Assembly: GCA_031292215.1 (NCBI GenBank) | Contig: JARLHO010000125.1 | Span: 1-64,000, forward strand | Direction: 5' to 3' | DNA length: 64,000 bases | Source: Syntrophobacteraceae bacterium | GTDB lineage: Bacteria > Desulfobacterota > Syntrophobacteria > Syntrophobacterales > Syntrophobacteraceae | In this document: positions 48,826 through 57,225 of the stretch, in pieces | How the letters are laid out: the number at the start of each line of letters is the position of its first letter | Position numbering within the stretch: the first letter of the stretch is position 1 | The notes under the pieces: model-generated | The model's database searches: none | What the model saw: the letters and a program-made list of their open reading frames with translations, nothing else | Told to the model about the DNA's origin: nothing | Program-made: the position numbers and the translations under genes

Positions 48826-48906
48826 GCCATTTCCCTACGCTGGTATTACCCAGATCAGGTAATTTGAGGGTCTTCTCTCAGCCCGGCTTTCGCCAGACAC
48901 CCCTAA
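48826..48906 (-). promoter_or_regulatory. TPP riboswitch (THI element)
   Basis: On the minus strand the sequence contains the conserved aptamer parts GGGGTGTCTGG, GGGCTGAGAGAAGACCCT, TACCTGATCTGGGTAATACC and AGCGTAGGGAA. It is in the leader of thiG-thiH-thiS-yggS, 100 bases before thiG, and a terminator follows. Confidence 0.97.
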
Positions 48907-48926
48907 CGGCCGCTATATCGCAATAG

Positions 48927-48955
48927 ATCCTACTCCAAGTGCTGCGTACAGTCAA
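48927..48955 (-). promoter_or_regulatory. Sigma-70 promoter of the thiamine operon
   Basis: On the minus strand TTGACT (48950-48955) and TAGGAT (48927-48932) are spaced by 17 bases. Transcription would start near 48920, placing the whole riboswitch in the leader. Confidence 0.7.
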
Positions 48956-49121
48956 AAGAATTGGAAAGTCGCGCCCGCCATCGCCCGAAGACTATCTCAG
49001 CCGGAATGCCAAATAGCAAATGACGATAAGACGCAATCGCGAGGTTGACTAGACCCCGTTAAAAAGCTATTAATCGGCACTACAAAAACTAAAAGTTTCG
49101 TGAAAATGAGGTCTCTGGTCT

Positions 49122-49697
49122 ATGAATAGTAATTACATCGAAGTAAGATGGCACGGCCGGGGTGGCCAGGGCGCGGTCACGGCCGCCGAAATCCTGGCTC
49201 AAGCCGCCTTCTATGAAGGATTTAAGGGTGTTACCGCGGCCCCATTTTTCGGGGCCGAAAGAAGAGGCGCGCCCGTCGTCGCCACAAACCGTTTCTCGCG
49301 CGAGCCGGTAAGAACATTGTCCCTTGTCCAGAAGCCCTCGGTCGTGGTCGTTATGGATGAGACGATTCTGCGCGTCGTAGACGTCGTAGCGGGCATACGG
49401 CCGGATGGGATCGTCATTATAAACAGCAAAAAGACGCCCGCCCAGCTCTCTTTGCCCTCGTCTCTGCGCATTGCGGTTACCGATGCAACCCGGTGGGCAA
49501 CCGAAGTGGGCCTGGTGATCTCGGGGACCGTAATGTTTAACACGGCCATCCTGGGGGGATTTTCCAGAGCCACCGGACTCGTCAGCATGGAGAGCGTGGA
49601 AAAGGCGCTACGAGAACACTTCGGCGGAGAAGCCTGCGAGAAAAACGTGCAGGGCGCACGCCTTGCCTCTGCGGGAACGGTTGTTTCCGGAACATGA
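49122..49697 (+). CDS. 2-oxoacid:ferredoxin oxidoreductase gamma subunit
   Basis: 191 residues. The family start EVRWHGRGGQGAVTAAEIL and the middle FFGAERRGAPVVATNRFS identify the gamma domain of pyruvate or 2-oxoisovalerate:ferredoxin oxidoreductases (PorC/VorC type). The complex oxidises a 2-oxoacid to acyl-CoA with reduction of ferredoxin. GAGG precedes the ATG. It is followed by a delta subunit but no alpha or beta gene is near, so the substrate cannot be told. Confidence 0.9.
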   Translation: MNSNYIEVRWHGRGGQGAVTAAEILAQAAFYEGFKGVTAAPFFGAERRGAPVVATNRFSREPVRTLSLVQKPSVVVVMDETILRVVDVVAGIRPDGIVIINSKKTPAQLSLPSSLRIAVTDATRWATEVGLVISGTVMFNTAILGGFSRATGLVSMESVEKALREHFGGEACEKNVQGARLASAGTVVSGT

Positions 49698-49764
49698 TTT
49701 TTCGGCCGGCGGGCTGTCTTTAGATTCCGCTCTTTTCGGCCTGTCGGAATAAAGGGAAAGATAT

Positions 49765-50067
49765 ATGGCACTTGGCAAAGCTCACTGCGATCCTTTTACG
49801 GTCGCAAGATCCAAACTGTGCAAGGCGGAAGGCGGAAAAACAGGCGACTGGAGAACTTCGCGCCCGGTAATAGACCACTCCCGATGCATTCCCTCAAAAA
49901 GCGGGAAAAAGGGCTGCTTTCTTTGCTGGGCGTATTGCCCCGAAGGGATCGTAACCAGGACCATCCCCGTTGCAATCGACTACGATTACTGCAAGGGATG
50001 CGGCATATGCGCGCAAGAGTGCCCGGCGGGGGCAATCGAGATGATTGACGAAAGCCAGAGCGAGTAA
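49765..50067 (+). CDS. 2-oxoacid:ferredoxin oxidoreductase delta (ferredoxin-like) subunit
   Basis: 100 residues with two [4Fe-4S] motifs: a first modified one (CIPSKSGKKGCFLCWAYCPEG) and a standard one CKGCGICAQECPAG. The long first spacing is typical for PorD/VorD. It transfers electrons from the oxidoreductase to ferredoxin. Follows the gamma gene by 67 bases. An unrelated gene on the other strand comes next, so the operon ends here. Confidence 0.92.
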   Translation: MALGKAHCDPFTVARSKLCKAEGGKTGDWRTSRPVIDHSRCIPSKSGKKGCFLCWAYCPEGIVTRTIPVAIDYDYCKGCGICAQECPAGAIEMIDESQSE

Positions 50068-50095
50068 GCCCGAGGGATTTTTCTCGTTTACGCTC

Positions 50096-50839
50096 TTACG
50101 AAAAGCCATTTTTTCGGAAAGTAAAAACTGCCCGGTCGAAGAATTCGTCCATATTTTCGGCTGCCATGCCCAGGTGTGTAAATCCTCGGGCCTGGAAAGC
50201 CCTGGTCAACTCCTCCCCGGTCACGGCGCCGCTCATGCACCACGCCCATGCGTCCGGCTCTTCGGCAAAGTAGCCGGGCAAAATCCCCTTTCGGCACAGG
50301 TCGGCGCCGGCAACTATCCCGCCGGGCTTTAGCACGCGGTGTAGTTCCTCGATCAGCTCTTCTTTTTGGGGGAAAAGATTAAAGACCCCATTGAGAATAA
50401 CCCACTCAAAAGAACCCGGCTCAAAGGGAATAGATCCCCCATCGGCGCAGATAAATTCGAAGCCGCGACCCGAAGATACGCTGCGAGCCGCTCTTTTGGC
50501 CTTCACCAACGCCGAAAAAGCGGTGTCCAGGTTGACCACCTGAAATTCCACCCGGGCGCAAATCTTTACAAGCAGCGAATCGACCCCTGCCCCGCACCCG
50601 AGGTTCAACACCCTGTCGCCCCCCTTGGGATCGAGGGCGGACAAAACGTAGCCGCAGGGGAAAAAATCCTCCCACGTTTCACCTGGGATCGAATCGATCA
50701 GCTCGGGCGGATAGCCTAGTTCGACCGCAAGAGGTTTGCCCCCAAGTCCCCTGGCCCCGCCGCTTTCCCCCCGGTAACGCTGCTCGTAGAATTGCCTGAT
50801 ATGGCTTTTAATTTTTGATTCCGGCGGTCGCAAAATCAC
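50096..50839 (-). CDS. Class I SAM-dependent methyltransferase (arsenite methyltransferase-like)
   Basis: 247 residues with SAM motif I DRVLNLGCGAGVDSLL, the acidic motif II (QVVNLDTAF), an ADGGSIPFEPGSFEWVILNGVFNLFP segment split over motifs III-IV, and LHRVLKPGGIVAGADL. The general build (methyltransferase 11/31 with long N-terminal part) resembles ArsM-like enzymes, but the Cys residues for arsenite binding are not clear, so the substrate is unknown. Confidence 0.8.
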   Translation of the reverse strand: MILRPPESKIKSHIRQFYEQRYRGESGGARGLGGKPLAVELGYPPELIDSIPGETWEDFFPCGYVLSALDPKGGDRVLNLGCGAGVDSLLVKICARVEFQVVNLDTAFSALVKAKRAARSVSSGRGFEFICADGGSIPFEPGSFEWVILNGVFNLFPQKEELIEELHRVLKPGGIVAGADLCRKGILPGYFAEEPDAWAWCMSGAVTGEELTRAFQARGFTHLGMAAENMDEFFDRAVFTFRKNGFS

Positions 50840-50871
50840 CTCGATAGTTTTGCCTACAATTTTTTACAGGC

Positions 50872-51408
50872 CTAAACTCTCATAATTCCAACCACTTTTT
50901 CGGACACTTCCCGTAAGTCGGCCTCGCTCGGCCGGCCTTCGATATTTCCCAGCCGACCCTTTAGGGACATCGGCCGCAGCTTCCCATTGTACTCGCCGAC
51001 AAAATACCACTCGTCTATCACTTCGAAGCCCAGATGATCGAAGAGCTGCGCCAAAAACTTTACCGCCGGAACGGCCTCCTTTACCCCCGTGTGGGCGCCG
51101 CCGTACGTACAGTAGACCACCGCCCTTTTGCCTTGGCGCCTGGGGGATGCGGGCAATATGTCGCCTTCACGAACGTATTTTTCCCTCAGCTTATCAAAAA
51201 GGGCGATCATGGGCTTACCCGGAAGCCAGGTGTAGACCCCCGAACCGGCCAAAACCAGGTCATAGGCGAGAATGTCAGGCTCCATGCCGTCTTTTGAAAC
51301 CTTTACGCTGTCGACCAAAACCCCCTGCTCGCCAAGCGTTCTGTCAATCTGTTTTGCTATCTTTTCCGTGTTTCCCGTTGCCGAAAAATATAGATTTAGA
51401 GCCTTCAT
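50872..51408 (-). CDS. Flavodoxin-like protein
   Basis: 178 residues from the ATG at 51408 (MKALNLYFSATGNTEKIAKQ). SATGNTEKIA is the FMN phosphate loop; GSGVYTWLPGKPM and VVYCTYGGAHTG supply the two flavin-side loops. The frame is open to 51468, but GGAGG lies 10 bases before the ATG. The fold suggests an electron carrier or a flavodoxin-domain oxidoreductase; the partner is unknown. Confidence 0.85.
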   Translation of the reverse strand: MKALNLYFSATGNTEKIAKQIDRTLGEQGVLVDSVKVSKDGMEPDILAYDLVLAGSGVYTWLPGKPMIALFDKLREKYVREGDILPASPRRQGKRAVVYCTYGGAHTGVKEAVPAVKFLAQLFDHLGFEVIDEWYFVGEYNGKLRPMSLKGRLGNIEGRPSEADLREVSEKVVGIMRV

Positions 51409-51680
51409 GTTTTCTCGTCCTCCCCGATCCATTGGGTCATTGAGGTTCGCGCCACAAGCGCCTCCCACCTAACGCCTGCCATGATACTCCCCTCTTGGAA
51501 GATGTGCAAATCAGGCGGCAACGTTTCGGCTGCTCCTTTCACTTCTTTTCGCAATGGCGTCGAGATGGAACCGGGGAAGTCTCCGGAGGGGAATTCACAA
51601 TGAGATCGACTCCCCGGGCAGGCGCAAAAATTATGGAGGTTTGGGACTCCGCCCAATTGCTCCGATAATAAATCGGGACC
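51409..51680. other. Non-coding gap
   Basis: No gene seen. It holds a small palindromic stretch near 51582 (TCTCCGGAGGGGA) and nothing else that I can name. Confidence 0.35.
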
Positions 51681-52373
51681 CTATGTGTCTAAAAAAACGC
51701 GCAGGGGGCACGCTTGGCAAAGCGGGGAGGTCTTGCGGCAGTAAAGGTTTCCGATTCGAACCAGAAGAGCGTGAAATTCCTTAAAAAGCTCCACGTCCGG
51801 CTCCATTGCCCCCATGAAATATTCCCGCAGATCGTCGTAGGAAATCGATTCTTCCACCCATCCATGCCTGGAAAAAATACGCCAGGTATATGTGTCTACG
51901 ACAAAGGAGGGCTTAAGGGCCGCGTAAAGAACCAAGCTGTCGGCGGTTTCCGGGCCGATTCCCCGGATTGTGAGCAGCTCGGCCCGCAAGGATTCCATGT
52001 CCTGTGCGAGTAATTCTTCAACCGATCCGTTCCAATTCGTTAAAACATATTCGCAAAAGCCCTTGATCCTCTTGGCCTTTTGTCTGTAGTAACCAGACGG
52101 GCGAATGAGCGCCTCAAACTCTTCGGCGCTTATCCCGCAAATCCCGTTTATACTCAGCAAATTGTTGTCTCGAAGGTTTGCGATAGCAGCCGCAACGTTT
52201 TTCCACGCGGTATTCTGTGTGAGCATCGCCCCCAATATGACTTCAAACGGGGTCTTGGCCGGCCACCAATGCTGTGGCCCCAAAGCCGCGATAAGCGTGT
52301 CGTATATCTGCTGTAGCAACTCTTTTGTGTCCGCTCTCAATCCAGTCCGACCCCGGCCGGGGCAGTCGCACAT
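51681..52373 (-). CDS. Endonuclease III-family DNA glycosylase (MagIII-like)
   Basis: HhH-GPD glycosylase of 230 residues that would remove damaged bases. The helix-hairpin-helix reads LLTIRGIGPETADSLVLYA: the Lys of endonuclease III (GVGRKTA) is replaced by Glu, while the catalytic Asp in FVVDTYTWRI is kept. This matches monofunctional MagIII-like glycosylases. The C terminus has CRKTSPLCQACPLRVFLDT, only three of the four cluster Cys. The start is uncertain: the ATG at 52373 overlaps the upstream radical SAM gene by 37 bases; a TTG near its stop is the alternative. Confidence 0.8.
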   Translation of the reverse strand: MCDCPGRGRTGLRADTKELLQQIYDTLIAALGPQHWWPAKTPFEVILGAMLTQNTAWKNVAAAIANLRDNNLLSINGICGISAEEFEALIRPSGYYRQKAKRIKGFCEYVLTNWNGSVEELLAQDMESLRAELLTIRGIGPETADSLVLYAALKPSFVVDTYTWRIFSRHGWVEESISYDDLREYFMGAMEPDVELFKEFHALLVRIGNLYCRKTSPLCQACPLRVFLDT

Positions 52374-53347
52374 TTTGCGCACACGCCGCCCTCTATGTTT
52401 TGTTTCCTTATGGAGTAGCCGAACCGTTCGATGAGCAAGGCCCCGCAGGAATGGCAAAACGTGTTCTCCCCACCCTCTCCCGGCACATTGCCCGTGTACA
52501 CATAACGCAGGCCGGCATCAAGTCCGATTTGCCTCGCCCGTTTGATTGTCTCAACAGGCGTTGGCCCAACGTCCATCATCTTATAGGAAGGATGAAAACG
52601 GCTTACGTGCCACGGAATCTCGGCGCCAAGGGAGACCAGGAACGCGGCGATTTGCGTTAACTCGGCCTCGGAATCGTTTAAGCCCGGGATGATAAGCGTT
52701 GTTACTTCAAGCCAAATGGACTTTTCCTTCATTCTCTCAAGCGTCAGGAGCACAGGCTTTAGGCTTGCGCCGCATTTTTCCCGGTAAAACGCATCATCAA
52801 AGGATTTAAGGTCCACGTTGGCAGCATTGAGCAAAGGGGCGACACCATCGAGGGCTTCCTTGCTCATATAGCCGTTCGTTACGAAAACATTTTGAATCCC
52901 CCGCTCTTTCGCAAGCGTAGCCACATCCAGGGCATATTCCATAAAAACGGTTGGCTCCGTGTAGGTATACGAAATCGATGCGCATCCCTCTTTTTGAGCC
53001 TGCTCGACGACCTCTTTGGCTGTTATGCTCCGAGTGTCAATCTCCCCTGAAATTGGGAGCTGCGATATGTCGGCGTTCTGGCAAAACATACATTGGAAGT
53101 TACACCCTGCAGTAGCTATCGAATAGCTTGTCGAACCGGGCAGGAAGTGGAACAGGGGTTTTTTTTCAATAGGATCCACATGGCGTGCGACCGGTTTTCC
53201 ATAGACCAGGCTAAAGAGTTTGCCGTCCCGGTTCTGACGCACCCCGCATTTTCCGATCCCCCCGGAGTCGATATGACAATGGTGGGAGCAAAGAAAACAA
53301 TGCACCCGCACTTCACCCAGCGGCCGGTAGAACATCGCCTCTTTCAT
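52337..53347 (-). CDS. amrS: AmmeMemoRadiSam system radical SAM enzyme
   Basis: 336 residues, related to pyruvate-formate-lyase activating enzyme. The SAM cluster motif is CNFQCMFCQN; two CxxC-type zinc-like pairs flank it (CFLCSHHCHI at the N terminus and FCHSCG near the end), typical for AmrS. It usually works with AMMECR1- and MEMO1-like proteins, which are not in the window. Starts MKEAMFYRPLGEVRVHC; an alternative Met is at residue 5. Confidence 0.88.
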   Translation of the reverse strand: MKEAMFYRPLGEVRVHCFLCSHHCHIDSGGIGKCGVRQNRDGKLFSLVYGKPVARHVDPIEKKPLFHFLPGSTSYSIATAGCNFQCMFCQNADISQLPISGEIDTRSITAKEVVEQAQKEGCASISYTYTEPTVFMEYALDVATLAKERGIQNVFVTNGYMSKEALDGVAPLLNAANVDLKSFDDAFYREKCGASLKPVLLTLERMKEKSIWLEVTTLIIPGLNDSEAELTQIAAFLVSLGAEIPWHVSRFHPSYKMMDVGPTPVETIKRARQIGLDAGLRYVYTGNVPGEGGENTFCHSCGALLIERFGYSIRKQNIEGGVCAKCATAPAGVGLD

Positions 53348-53385
53348 GTTCTGTCCTCATACAAAGCGGGCCAATCGGCGCCCGC

Positions 53386-54189
53386 TCACATATCCATCGA
53401 CTTTTGCGGGGGCCCTGCGCAACTGCGCCAGCATCCCGGGGAATGGGCCGAGACTTTTACCCCGGCCGGGAGTTTCTCGAAGACCGGCGTCTGTACCGTG
53501 CGAACGCGGCATTGCATGTCGACGCGCATCGCAATGAAAAGTCCGAACGGGTTCCGCTGCACCAGTGGCAGCCGCTCCAGAAACTGAAAGTAGGGAAGTA
53601 GTTGCGGCGGCAGGGAAAAACACGTTCGCCATTCGATGGGAACAGCGCCGCAAAGAATTTTCTCGCACATCCGGCTCAACTTGAAAACGCTAAAGAACCT
53701 GGCCCGGCTGTAAATCGAACGCTTCCAAAATCTTTGGGCACGGTACTGGAGCCCGCCCAGCGAAAACCCGTTCAAGACCCCGAGAAGTACGTTTCTGCGA
53801 GCGACCCGGAAGGCTTCTTTTAGCGCCAGGAGGGGTTCGTCGACAAATTCGAGCGTTGTTATCAGGGCAACCGTATCGAATTCATTGTCCTCAAAGGGCA
53901 GGTCCTCGGCAAATCCCTGCGTGAGCCGGACTTTATTGCCCAGCCTCTCGCGCGCAAGCTCAAGGCTTACACTCGATGGATCGAGCCCGGTCACCATATG
54001 GCCCCGGGCTCTAAACCATTCCAGGAAAACACCGGCGCCGCAGCCCACCTCAAGGACGCGCTGCGCGGAAACGGGCCTCCAGACTTCGCTAAAAAGCCCC
54101 TGTTCGAACTCGAGCGCCCTTTTCCCCTTAGCGGAGCCAAACCACCTCTCGTAGCGCTCCACATCGGCCAGGCTGAAGATATGACCCAC
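53386..54189 (-). CDS. Class I SAM-dependent methyltransferase
   Basis: 267 residues. Motif I RVLEVGCGAGVFLEWF, motif II GLDPSSVSLELAR and AEDLPFEDNEFDTVALITTLEF give a methyltransferase-11 fold. The C-terminal 100 residues include several aromatic and hydrophobic stretches (QLLPYFQFLERLPLVQRNPFG). Substrate unknown. It lies 38 bases upstream of the radical SAM enzyme on the same strand, and may share its transcript. Confidence 0.8.
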   Translation of the reverse strand: MGHIFSLADVERYERWFGSAKGKRALEFEQGLFSEVWRPVSAQRVLEVGCGAGVFLEWFRARGHMVTGLDPSSVSLELARERLGNKVRLTQGFAEDLPFEDNEFDTVALITTLEFVDEPLLALKEAFRVARRNVLLGVLNGFSLGGLQYRAQRFWKRSIYSRARFFSVFKLSRMCEKILCGAVPIEWRTCFSLPPQLLPYFQFLERLPLVQRNPFGLFIAMRVDMQCRVRTVQTPVFEKLPAGVKVSAHSPGCWRSCAGPPQKSMDM

Positions 54190-54226
54190 GGCAAACCTTT
54201 ACTTGCACCCGCAACGCGGTGCAATT

Positions 54227-55891
54227 CTATTCACTTTGCAAAACAGCGCCTCGTGAACCCGAGGTGACCATGCGCGCGTACCGGCCAAGGTATCCGTGCG
54301 TAATCCTGGGCGCGCGCGGCTTCCACGCCTGCCTGCGCTTTTCCATCTCCGCACTGTCGACAAGCAGCTCCAATTTCTTGCCGGGGATATCCACCAGGAT
54401 TTGATCCCCTTCCTCGATCAACGCGATCGGACCTCCTACCGCGGCCTCGGGAGAAATGTGCCCGATCGCCGCTCCCTGCGTGCCTCCGCTAAACCGGCCA
54501 TCGGTTATCAGCGCCACATCCAGCCCCAGGCCCCGACCGATGATCGCCGCCGTAGGCGTCAGCATCTCCTGCATGCCCGGGCCCCCTTTGGGACCTTCGT
54601 AGCGAATGACCACCACGTCGCCCGCAACGATTAGGCCGTTCAAAATAGCGTCGGCTGCTTCGGACTCGCTTTCGAAAACCCGCGCCCTGCCCGTGCGGAC
54701 AAGCATCTGCGGGGCAACCGCCGACTGCTTGACCACACCGCCTTCGGGGGCGATGTTTCCATAAAGAACGGCAATGCCGCCTACATTATGATAAGGATCT
54801 TCGAGCGACCTGATAACATCGGGCCGAAGGATCCGCGCATTTTTGAGATTCTCGCCAACCGATTTTCCGGTTGCGGTCAAAGGCGCCGGATCGATCAGCT
54901 CCCGGCGCAAAAGCTCCTTCATTACCGCCGGCACACCCCCGGCAACGTTTAGGTCCTCCAGGAAATGGGCGCCTCCGGGCCGCAGGCTGCACAAGTGAGG
55001 CGTCTTGGAGCTGATATCGTTAAAGACGCCCAGCTCCAGACGGATTCCAGCCTCGTGCGCAATCGCGGGCACGTGCAGGACGGTGTTGGTCGAGCACCCA
55101 AGCGCCATATCCACTGCTATCGCGTTACGGAATGCGCTCATGCTCGCAATGTCTCGCGGCTTGAGATTCATGGCCAAAAGCTCCATTATCTTCATCCCCG
55201 CCTCTTTTGCCAGCCGCACCCTGGCCGCTGTCACCGCCGGGATCGTTCCATTTCCAGGCAGCGCGAGCCCGATGGCCTCAGCCAGGCAATTCATCGAATT
55301 GGCCGTAAACATACCCGCGCAGGACCCGCACCCCGGGCACGCCTGCTCCTCTAGTTCCTCGAGCTCGCTCGCCGAGATCTGTCCGGCCCTTAGCGCCCCC
55401 ACGCCTTCAAAAACCGATATCAGGTCTACCGGCTTCCCCCCCACGCGGCCGGAGAGCATTGGCCCCCCGCTCACCATAATCGAGGGAATGTCGAGCCTTA
55501 GGGCGGCCATCATCATCCCCGGTATTATTTTATCGCAGTTGGGAATCAGCACCAGTGCATCGAAAGGATGGGCGGTTGCCATTATTTCGATCGAATCGGC
55601 TATCAACTCGCGGCTTGCCAGAGAGTAGCGCATTCCGGCGTGATTCATGGCGAGCCCGTCGCAAACGCCAATCGTGTTGAATTCAACGGGAGTTCCACCG
55701 GCCAGCCGGACGCCCGCCTTCACCCCCTCGGCTATTTTACCCAGGTGAATATGGCCCGGAATGATTTCATTTGCCGAATTGACCACCCCGATGATCGGTC
55801 GGTCAATTTCGGTTTGCGTGTAACCCATGGCTTTTAACAGTGAGCGATGGGGGGCCTTCTCGACGCCCTTTTTCATCAAATCGCTTCGCAT
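54227..55891 (-). CDS. ilvD: Dihydroxy-acid dehydratase
   Basis: Fe-S enzyme of valine, leucine and isoleucine synthesis. 554 residues. The cluster-binding motifs [10 protein letters not shown] and [16 protein letters not shown], and the C-terminal [20 protein letters not shown], are clear. Length matches the family. GGAGGG precedes the ATG by 10 bases. No other ilv genes are next to it. The leader contains a hairpin with a CTCC loop at 55923-55942. Confidence 0.97.
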   Translation of the reverse strand: MRSDLMKKGVEKAPHRSLLKAMGYTQTEIDRPIIGVVNSANEIIPGHIHLGKIAEGVKAGVRLAGGTPVEFNTIGVCDGLAMNHAGMRYSLASRELIADSIEIMATAHPFDALVLIPNCDKIIPGMMMAALRLDIPSIMVSGGPMLSGRVGGKPVDLISVFEGVGALRAGQISASELEELEEQACPGCGSCAGMFTANSMNCLAEAIGLALPGNGTIPAVTAARVRLAKEAGMKIMELLAMNLKPRDIASMSAFRNAIAVDMALGCSTNTVLHVPAIAHEAGIRLELGVFNDISSKTPHLCSLRPGGAHFLEDLNVAGGVPAVMKELLRRELIDPAPLTATGKSVGENLKNARILRPDVIRSLEDPYHNVGGIAVLYGNIAPEGGVVKQSAVAPQMLVRTGRARVFESESEAADAILNGLIVAGDVVVIRYEGPKGGPGMQEMLTPTAAIIGRGLGLDVALITDGRFSGGTQGAAIGHISPEAAVGGPIALIEEGDQILVDIPGKKLELLVDSAEMEKRRQAWKPRAPRITHGYLGRYARMVTSGSRGAVLQSE

Positions 55892-55922
55892 TTTCTCGTA
55901 TCCCTCCAGCGGCCTGCTGTTT

Positions 55923-55942
55923 GCCGGGGAGGAGTCCCCGGC
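55923..55942 (-). promoter_or_regulatory. Hairpin in the ilvD leader
   Basis: GCCGGGGA, loop CTCC, TCCCCGGC on the minus strand, a perfect 8-bp stem 32 bases before ilvD. The loop is complementary to GGAG of the downstream ribosome site, so a pseudoknot that hides the site is possible. No T-run and no branched-chain amino acid leader peptide was seen. Confidence 0.4.
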
Positions 55943-56067
55943 AATGCATCCGGACTCTAAACAGGTAATAAATTAAAATATTTCAGCCCCTTTTGGAAGC
56001 AAAAACACCCAGCAAATAAGCCTTTTGAGACTAAAGGTTTATTTACGGACAAGCCCTTAGCCAAAAG

Positions 56068-56096
56068 TTGACAAACCGTTTTGAGGCAGATAGAAT
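56068..56096 (+). promoter_or_regulatory. Sigma-70 promoter for a leaderless mRNA
   Basis: TTGACA (56068-56073) and TAGAAT (56091-56096) are 17 bases apart, a near-perfect sigma-70 promoter. The predicted start of transcription, 6-7 bases after the -10, coincides with the GTG start codon at 56103. Confidence 0.8.
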
Positions 56097-56102
56097 TCTT
56101 GT

Positions 56103-57044
56103 GTGAAATCAATATTCGGCCCCGTACCTTCACGTCGTTTCGGCAAATCCCTCGGAATAGACGTCATCCCGGCGAAGACATGTTCGTTTGATTGCATTTA
56201 TTGCGAGTCGGGCCCTACCACATCCTTTAGTCTGACGCCGCAAAATTTCATTGCTTGCGCCAAGGTGCTCGAAGAGCTGCGCGCCTTTATCCGTAAAAAT
56301 CCTGACGGCGCGGATGTCTTCACCTTTTCGAGCGCGGGAGAACCCACCCTATATGGCCCCCTGGGAGAGCTCATCACAGCAGTCAAAAAGGATTATCCGC
56401 AGACCCCTCTGATCGTTCTAACAAACGGTTCTCTTTTGTGGAAGCCGGAGGTAAGGCGCGGGTTACTTGGCGCCGACCGCGTGGTCCCATCCCTTGACGC
56501 CGTAACGCCGAAGGTTTTCCGTAAAATCAACCGGCCCCACCCCGGCCTGGAACCGGGGTTGATAATCGAAGGCCTTCGGGCCTTTCGAAAAGAATATAAA
56601 GGGCAGCTCCACATCGAGGTGTTGCTGGTAGAGGGGGTAAACGACTCCCCGGAGGAGCTTTCCGCCATCGCTTCGACCCTCGAGACCTTAAGGCCGGACA
56701 AGGTCGAACTAAACTCCGTCGTTCGCCCTCCCGCCCACGCCGGAACCCACGGCCTGACAGGCGATGGCATGAACCGGGCCGCCGCGTTTTTTAGCGCCCT
56801 GAATCTTGAAATTATCGGCGCCTTCCAATCGAGCGAAAAAACCTGCGGCCGGGAAGATCTCGCGCAGCGAATAGTAGATACCGTGCAAAGGCGCCCCTGC
56901 ACCGCCAATGAACTGGCCGCCTCCCTCGGAGTCTCTTTCGAACTGGTGCAACGGGAATCAAAAAAGCTCGAGGAACAGGGAAAACTCAGCCGGCAGACCT
57001 TTGGCGCAAAGTCCTTTCTGTGCCCCCCCGCGCCGATCCGGTAA
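56103..57044 (+). CDS. Radical SAM protein (MoaA/wyosine-like family)
   Basis: 313 residues. Starts with the family hallmark IFGPVPSRRFGKSLGID, then the cluster motif CSFDCIYCESG and the SAM site TFSSAGEPTLYG. The last 80 residues form a winged-helix-like domain (PCTANELAASLGVSFELVQRESKKLEEQGKL). Function is not established for this group. The GTG start is fixed by the family N terminus; there is no ribosome site, and the promoter is so close that the mRNA should be leaderless. Confidence 0.85.
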   Translation: MKSIFGPVPSRRFGKSLGIDVIPAKTCSFDCIYCESGPTTSFSLTPQNFIACAKVLEELRAFIRKNPDGADVFTFSSAGEPTLYGPLGELITAVKKDYPQTPLIVLTNGSLLWKPEVRRGLLGADRVVPSLDAVTPKVFRKINRPHPGLEPGLIIEGLRAFRKEYKGQLHIEVLLVEGVNDSPEELSAIASTLETLRPDKVELNSVVRPPAHAGTHGLTGDGMNRAAAFFSALNLEIIGAFQSSEKTCGREDLAQRIVDTVQRRPCTANELAASLGVSFELVQRESKKLEEQGKLSRQTFGAKSFLCPPAPIR

Positions 57045-57066
57045 AAACCGCCTTCACTGTTCACTC

Positions 57067-57225
57067 TTCACGCTTCACTGTCTTGGCCCCGCTCCCCGCT
57101 CCCCGCTCCCCGCTCCCCGCTCCCCGCTTCACGCTCCCCGCTCCACGCTCCACGCTCCACGCTCCACGCTCCACGCTCCACGCTCCACGCTCCACGCTCC
57201 ACGCTTCACGCTTCACTGTCTTGGC
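57067..57225. repeat. Heptanucleotide tandem array with flanking 21-bp direct repeats
   Basis: About sixteen units of 7 bases lie between 57088 and 57204: GCTCCCC units, then mostly GCTCCAC, with one GCTTCAC unit inside. Both ends carry TTCACGCTTCACTGTCTTG followed by GC (57067-57087 and 57205-57225), so the array may have been duplicated or inserted with its flank. It lies between two convergent genes, after both stops apart from the last 13 bases, which extend into the peptidase gene end. Not a CRISPR, as there are no spacers. Confidence 0.9.

Noticed and set aside
57067-57225. Repeat array as a possible CRISPR
   Set aside because: Units are 7 bases and contiguous, with no spacers and no cas genes.
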